A DNA stretch of 51,148 nucleotides, taken from positions 1 to 51,148 of the forward strand of contig JAFDMF010000012.1 of NCBI GenBank assembly GCA_019306065.1, given 5' to 3'. Shown piece by piece: positions 49,612 to 51,148 of this stretch. Position numbers and translations under genes: made by a program. Each line of letters begins with the position of its first letter. The first letter of the stretch is position 1. The notes beneath the pieces are model-generated. The model did no database searches, was not told the origin of the DNA, and saw only the letters and a program-made list of their open reading frames with translations. The stretch comes from Deltaproteobacteria bacterium. Its GTDB lineage: Bacteria > Desulfobacterota > Desulfobacteria > Desulfobacterales > JAFDMD01.

Positions 49612-50077
49612 TTAAAAAATTGCTGTTTTGTTTTTTTGTAGTTGATCGCTTATTTCAAGTTCGGCTTTAAATTCTTTTTGGTTTTCGGTTTTGCCTGTAT
49701 TGGTTATTTTTTTTGTTATTGAGGCTTGTAACTGAACGCTGTTTTTGTAGTTTCTATCTGTTATGTCCTCGTAATCAAATGTGCCTGTGTTTATTTGCAG
49801 GTTGCCGCGCTGCCGCGTCTGCCGCCGCCGTTATGTTGAGGTTGGCTGAGGTTATGTCTATGTTTTTACCTGCGGTTATTTTACCGCCTGTTATTCGGGT
49901 ATCGGCTTGGCTTGCTATTGTTATGTCTTGCCCGGCTCTTATATTTGATGGCTTTGTTATGGTTTGGAGACGCTCGCTTTGGCTTATTAATAAATCTAGA
50001 TCGGCTCTAATGTCTATATTAAAACCGCCCGCTATTGTGGTTTTTATGACATTAAATAATTGCTCAAATTGGGACAT
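49612..50077 (-). pseudogene. Filamentous-haemagglutinin / CdiA repeat fragment, frameshifted
   Basis: From ATG 50077 the first frame reads NIRAGQDITIASQADTRITG, GKITAGKNIDITSANLNITA, the A-G-x-[DN]-[IL]-x-I repeat of FHA-type exoproteins, and stops at 49775. From about 49810 a second frame continues the same kind of protein (RGNLQINTGTFDYEDITD ... ASITKKITNTGKTENQKEF ... ISDQLQKNKTAIF) to a stop at 49612. Moving one base near 49800-49830 joins them. No signal peptide or secretion domain is present, so this is an internal piece of a formerly large protein. Confidence 0.75.
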
Positions 50078-50229
50078 TATACTATTTTTTCAATCGTTTT
50101 AAGAATATTTTCTATTTGCTCGCTAATTAGTTTATTAATATTCATTCCATTTGTCTGAAGAAAATTTTTTAAAATATTTTGAATTTCTTCAAGAAGTTCA
50201 CCACTGGAAGTCCAACTAACTTTATACAT
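50077..50229 (-). CDS. Small ORF, 50 aa, between the toxin and the FHA fragment
   Basis: ATG 50229 opens MYKVSWTSSGELLEEIQNIL and ends with a helical stretch (KLISEQIENILKTIEKIV). Its stop overlaps the FHA-fragment ATG (TAATG). It has the place where an immunity gene would lie relative to the toxin, but it is shorter than known immunity proteins and has no clear ribosome site. It could be a remnant. Confidence 0.35.
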   Translation of the reverse strand: MYKVSWTSSGELLEEIQNILKNFLQTNGMNINKLISEQIENILKTIEKIV

Positions 50230-50268
50230 TCTATAATACAAGATACGCGAAAATCGTTGCTCATTGTG

Positions 50269-51134
50269 TTATTCTAAATTCTCAATAAGTTTATTAATTG
50301 CAATATAAATATCCTCTATTTTATTTGGATTATCAGGTATAATCTTAATTCCACCACCTTTATTGGTTGGGTTATTGTGGCTAGCAGGAGCGGGTCTCAT
50401 TTGATAATTCATATCAATATTTCCTTTTACTATCCAATCGGGCTTTCCTGTATTCTCATACGGCAAACCATATTTTCTAGCATAATCTTTTGTTATTAAA
50501 GGGTTATCTGCCGCCCATTGTTTACCTTTAATATAATTTCCTCCCCAATTATAAGTTTCGTCAGAAAAAGTTCCTTGTCTAAAAATAGTAACCCCTTCAT
50601 TACTTACCTCATTCCCATATTTCACAACCCCATCAACCACCCCATTCACTTTAGCGGTAGCATCAATTACGTTTTCAATTTTATTACCGGCTTTTGTAGC
50701 CGTTCCGAGTCCGGTAGCAAGCGGTATGAAAAAGCCTGCTGTGTCTGCGCCGGGGGCTATTATGTTTTGTTTTAGATTGTTTTGCTCGCCTATTATGTTG
50801 TCTATTATTATTTTATATAGGTCGTAGCTTATAAAGCCTGCGTCTAATAGGGTATCTGGGGTAAAGAATTGGTTTATGTTGTCCGGGGGTTTAAAGCGTT
50901 TAATTGTAGGTTGCCGTATTGGATTGTGTCGGAGTTGTAGTTTTTAAGGTTCCAATCCTCCGTAGTTTGCGCGTTGGTATTTTGTTTTTCAAAATTCTTC
51001 AGTCCCCATATTGCCTCGGCTGTGTTAATATTTGCATAAGCCAAGCTTAAATTGAAAAATAAAATAAATATGAATATTATCCGTTGTATATATTTTTTTG
51101 TAACTATTTTTTTATCCAATGAATTGATAATCAA
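50269..51134 (-). pseudogene. Compact secreted polymorphic toxin, frameshifted in a C5 run
   Basis: ATG 51134 gives a signal peptide (KYIQRIIFIFILFFNLSLAY, cleavage near AYA-NI) and ~50 further residues ending GNLQLNALNPRTT. Adding one base in the C5 run at 50885-50889 (G5 on the plus strand) continues in frame: FFTPDTLLDAGFISYDLYKI, GADTAGFFIPLATGLGTATK (an Rhs/FHA-type pretoxin linker) and then ~125 residues, VTIFRQGTFSDETYNWGGNY ... GKQWAADNPLITKDYARKYG ... NKGGGIKIIPDNP, stopping at 50269. The tail is probably the toxin; its fold is not certain. Expression may depend on slippage, or the gene is dead. Confidence 0.7.
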
Positions 51135-51148
51135 TATCTTTACACAAT

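Noticed and set aside
50269-50649. The 126-codon frame as an intact stand-alone toxin gene starting at 50649
   Set aside because: The frame stays open well upstream and encodes the pretoxin linker, so the internal ATG is not the natural start.

Overview
The window is AT-rich, gene-dense DNA from a Gram-negative bacterium: it carries lptD and lolA (outer-membrane biogenesis), a PilX-like minor pilin and secreted FHA/Rhs-type toxin debris. The metabolic genes point to an anaerobic or respiring acid oxidiser of the Desulfobacterota / Nitrospirota / Deferribacterota kind: EtfBA with a membrane Fe-S/cytochrome b quinone reductase, acyl-CoA dehydrogenase, acyl-CoA ligase, a Geobacter/Bacteroidota-type succinate dehydrogenase/fumarate reductase with one cytochrome b subunit, a DUF3786 protein, and a citrate-to-2-oxoglutarate cluster built from leucine/lysine-pathway paralogues. 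No rRNA is present, so the phylum is an inference.

Layout. 1-3.7 kb: a type IIG restriction-modification gene running off the left edge and an Rpn-family nuclease/transposase gene. 3.9-8.1 kb: yicC-pgi, then on the other strand an ATP-grasp gene and lolA. 8.2-12.9 kb: ETF:quinone oxidoreductase, etfB, etfA, pdxJ. 13-15.5 kb: elbB, two conserved proteins of unknown function, a decayed HEPN/MNT toxin-antitoxin relic, and a minor-pilin gene. 15.5-18.9 kb (minus): coaE, a methyltransferase, pyrE, pyrD. 19.4-25.5 kb (plus): folD, an M23 peptidase, secA, a HIT protein, an acyl-CoA dehydrogenase. 25.5-27.4 kb: a small island with a Shedu defence gene. 27.4-31 kb (minus): sdhCAB. 31.4-38.5 kb (plus): aroK, fxsA, then (Re-)citrate/homocitrate synthase, two-subunit aconitase-family dehydratase, isocitrate dehydrogenase and a radical SAM protein. 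38.6-40.8 kb (minus): a small protein, a YitT-type membrane protein and a YhaM-type exoribonuclease. 41.4-46.7 kb: lptD, map, acyl-CoA synthetase, a small Cys protein, tRNA-Ser. 46.7-49.5 kb (minus): a KptA-like protein, greA, pssA, psd. 49.6-51.1 kb: wreckage of a contact-dependent/polymorphic toxin locus.

How the parts fit. Acyl-CoA ligase and acyl-CoA dehydrogenase feed electrons through EtfBA to the membrane EtfAB:quinone oxidoreductase, and the succinate dehydrogenase/fumarate reductase uses the same quinone pool. The 32.5-37 kb cluster would supply 2-oxoglutarate (glutamate) from oxaloacetate and acetyl-CoA.

The most unusual feature is between the genes. At least four families of interspersed repeats fill most intergenic gaps. 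One is a roughly 140-nt hairpin family whose outer and apical stems differ in sequence from copy to copy but stay self-complementary. Another supplies the last codons of pyrD and creates false upstream starts in front of several genes. Other points of interest are an ETF:quinone oxidoreductase whose first CCG domain has lost its cysteines, a class-2-like PyrD with a class-1-like catalytic Cys, a deleted Rpn copy, and a compact signal-peptide-bearing toxin with one frameshift.
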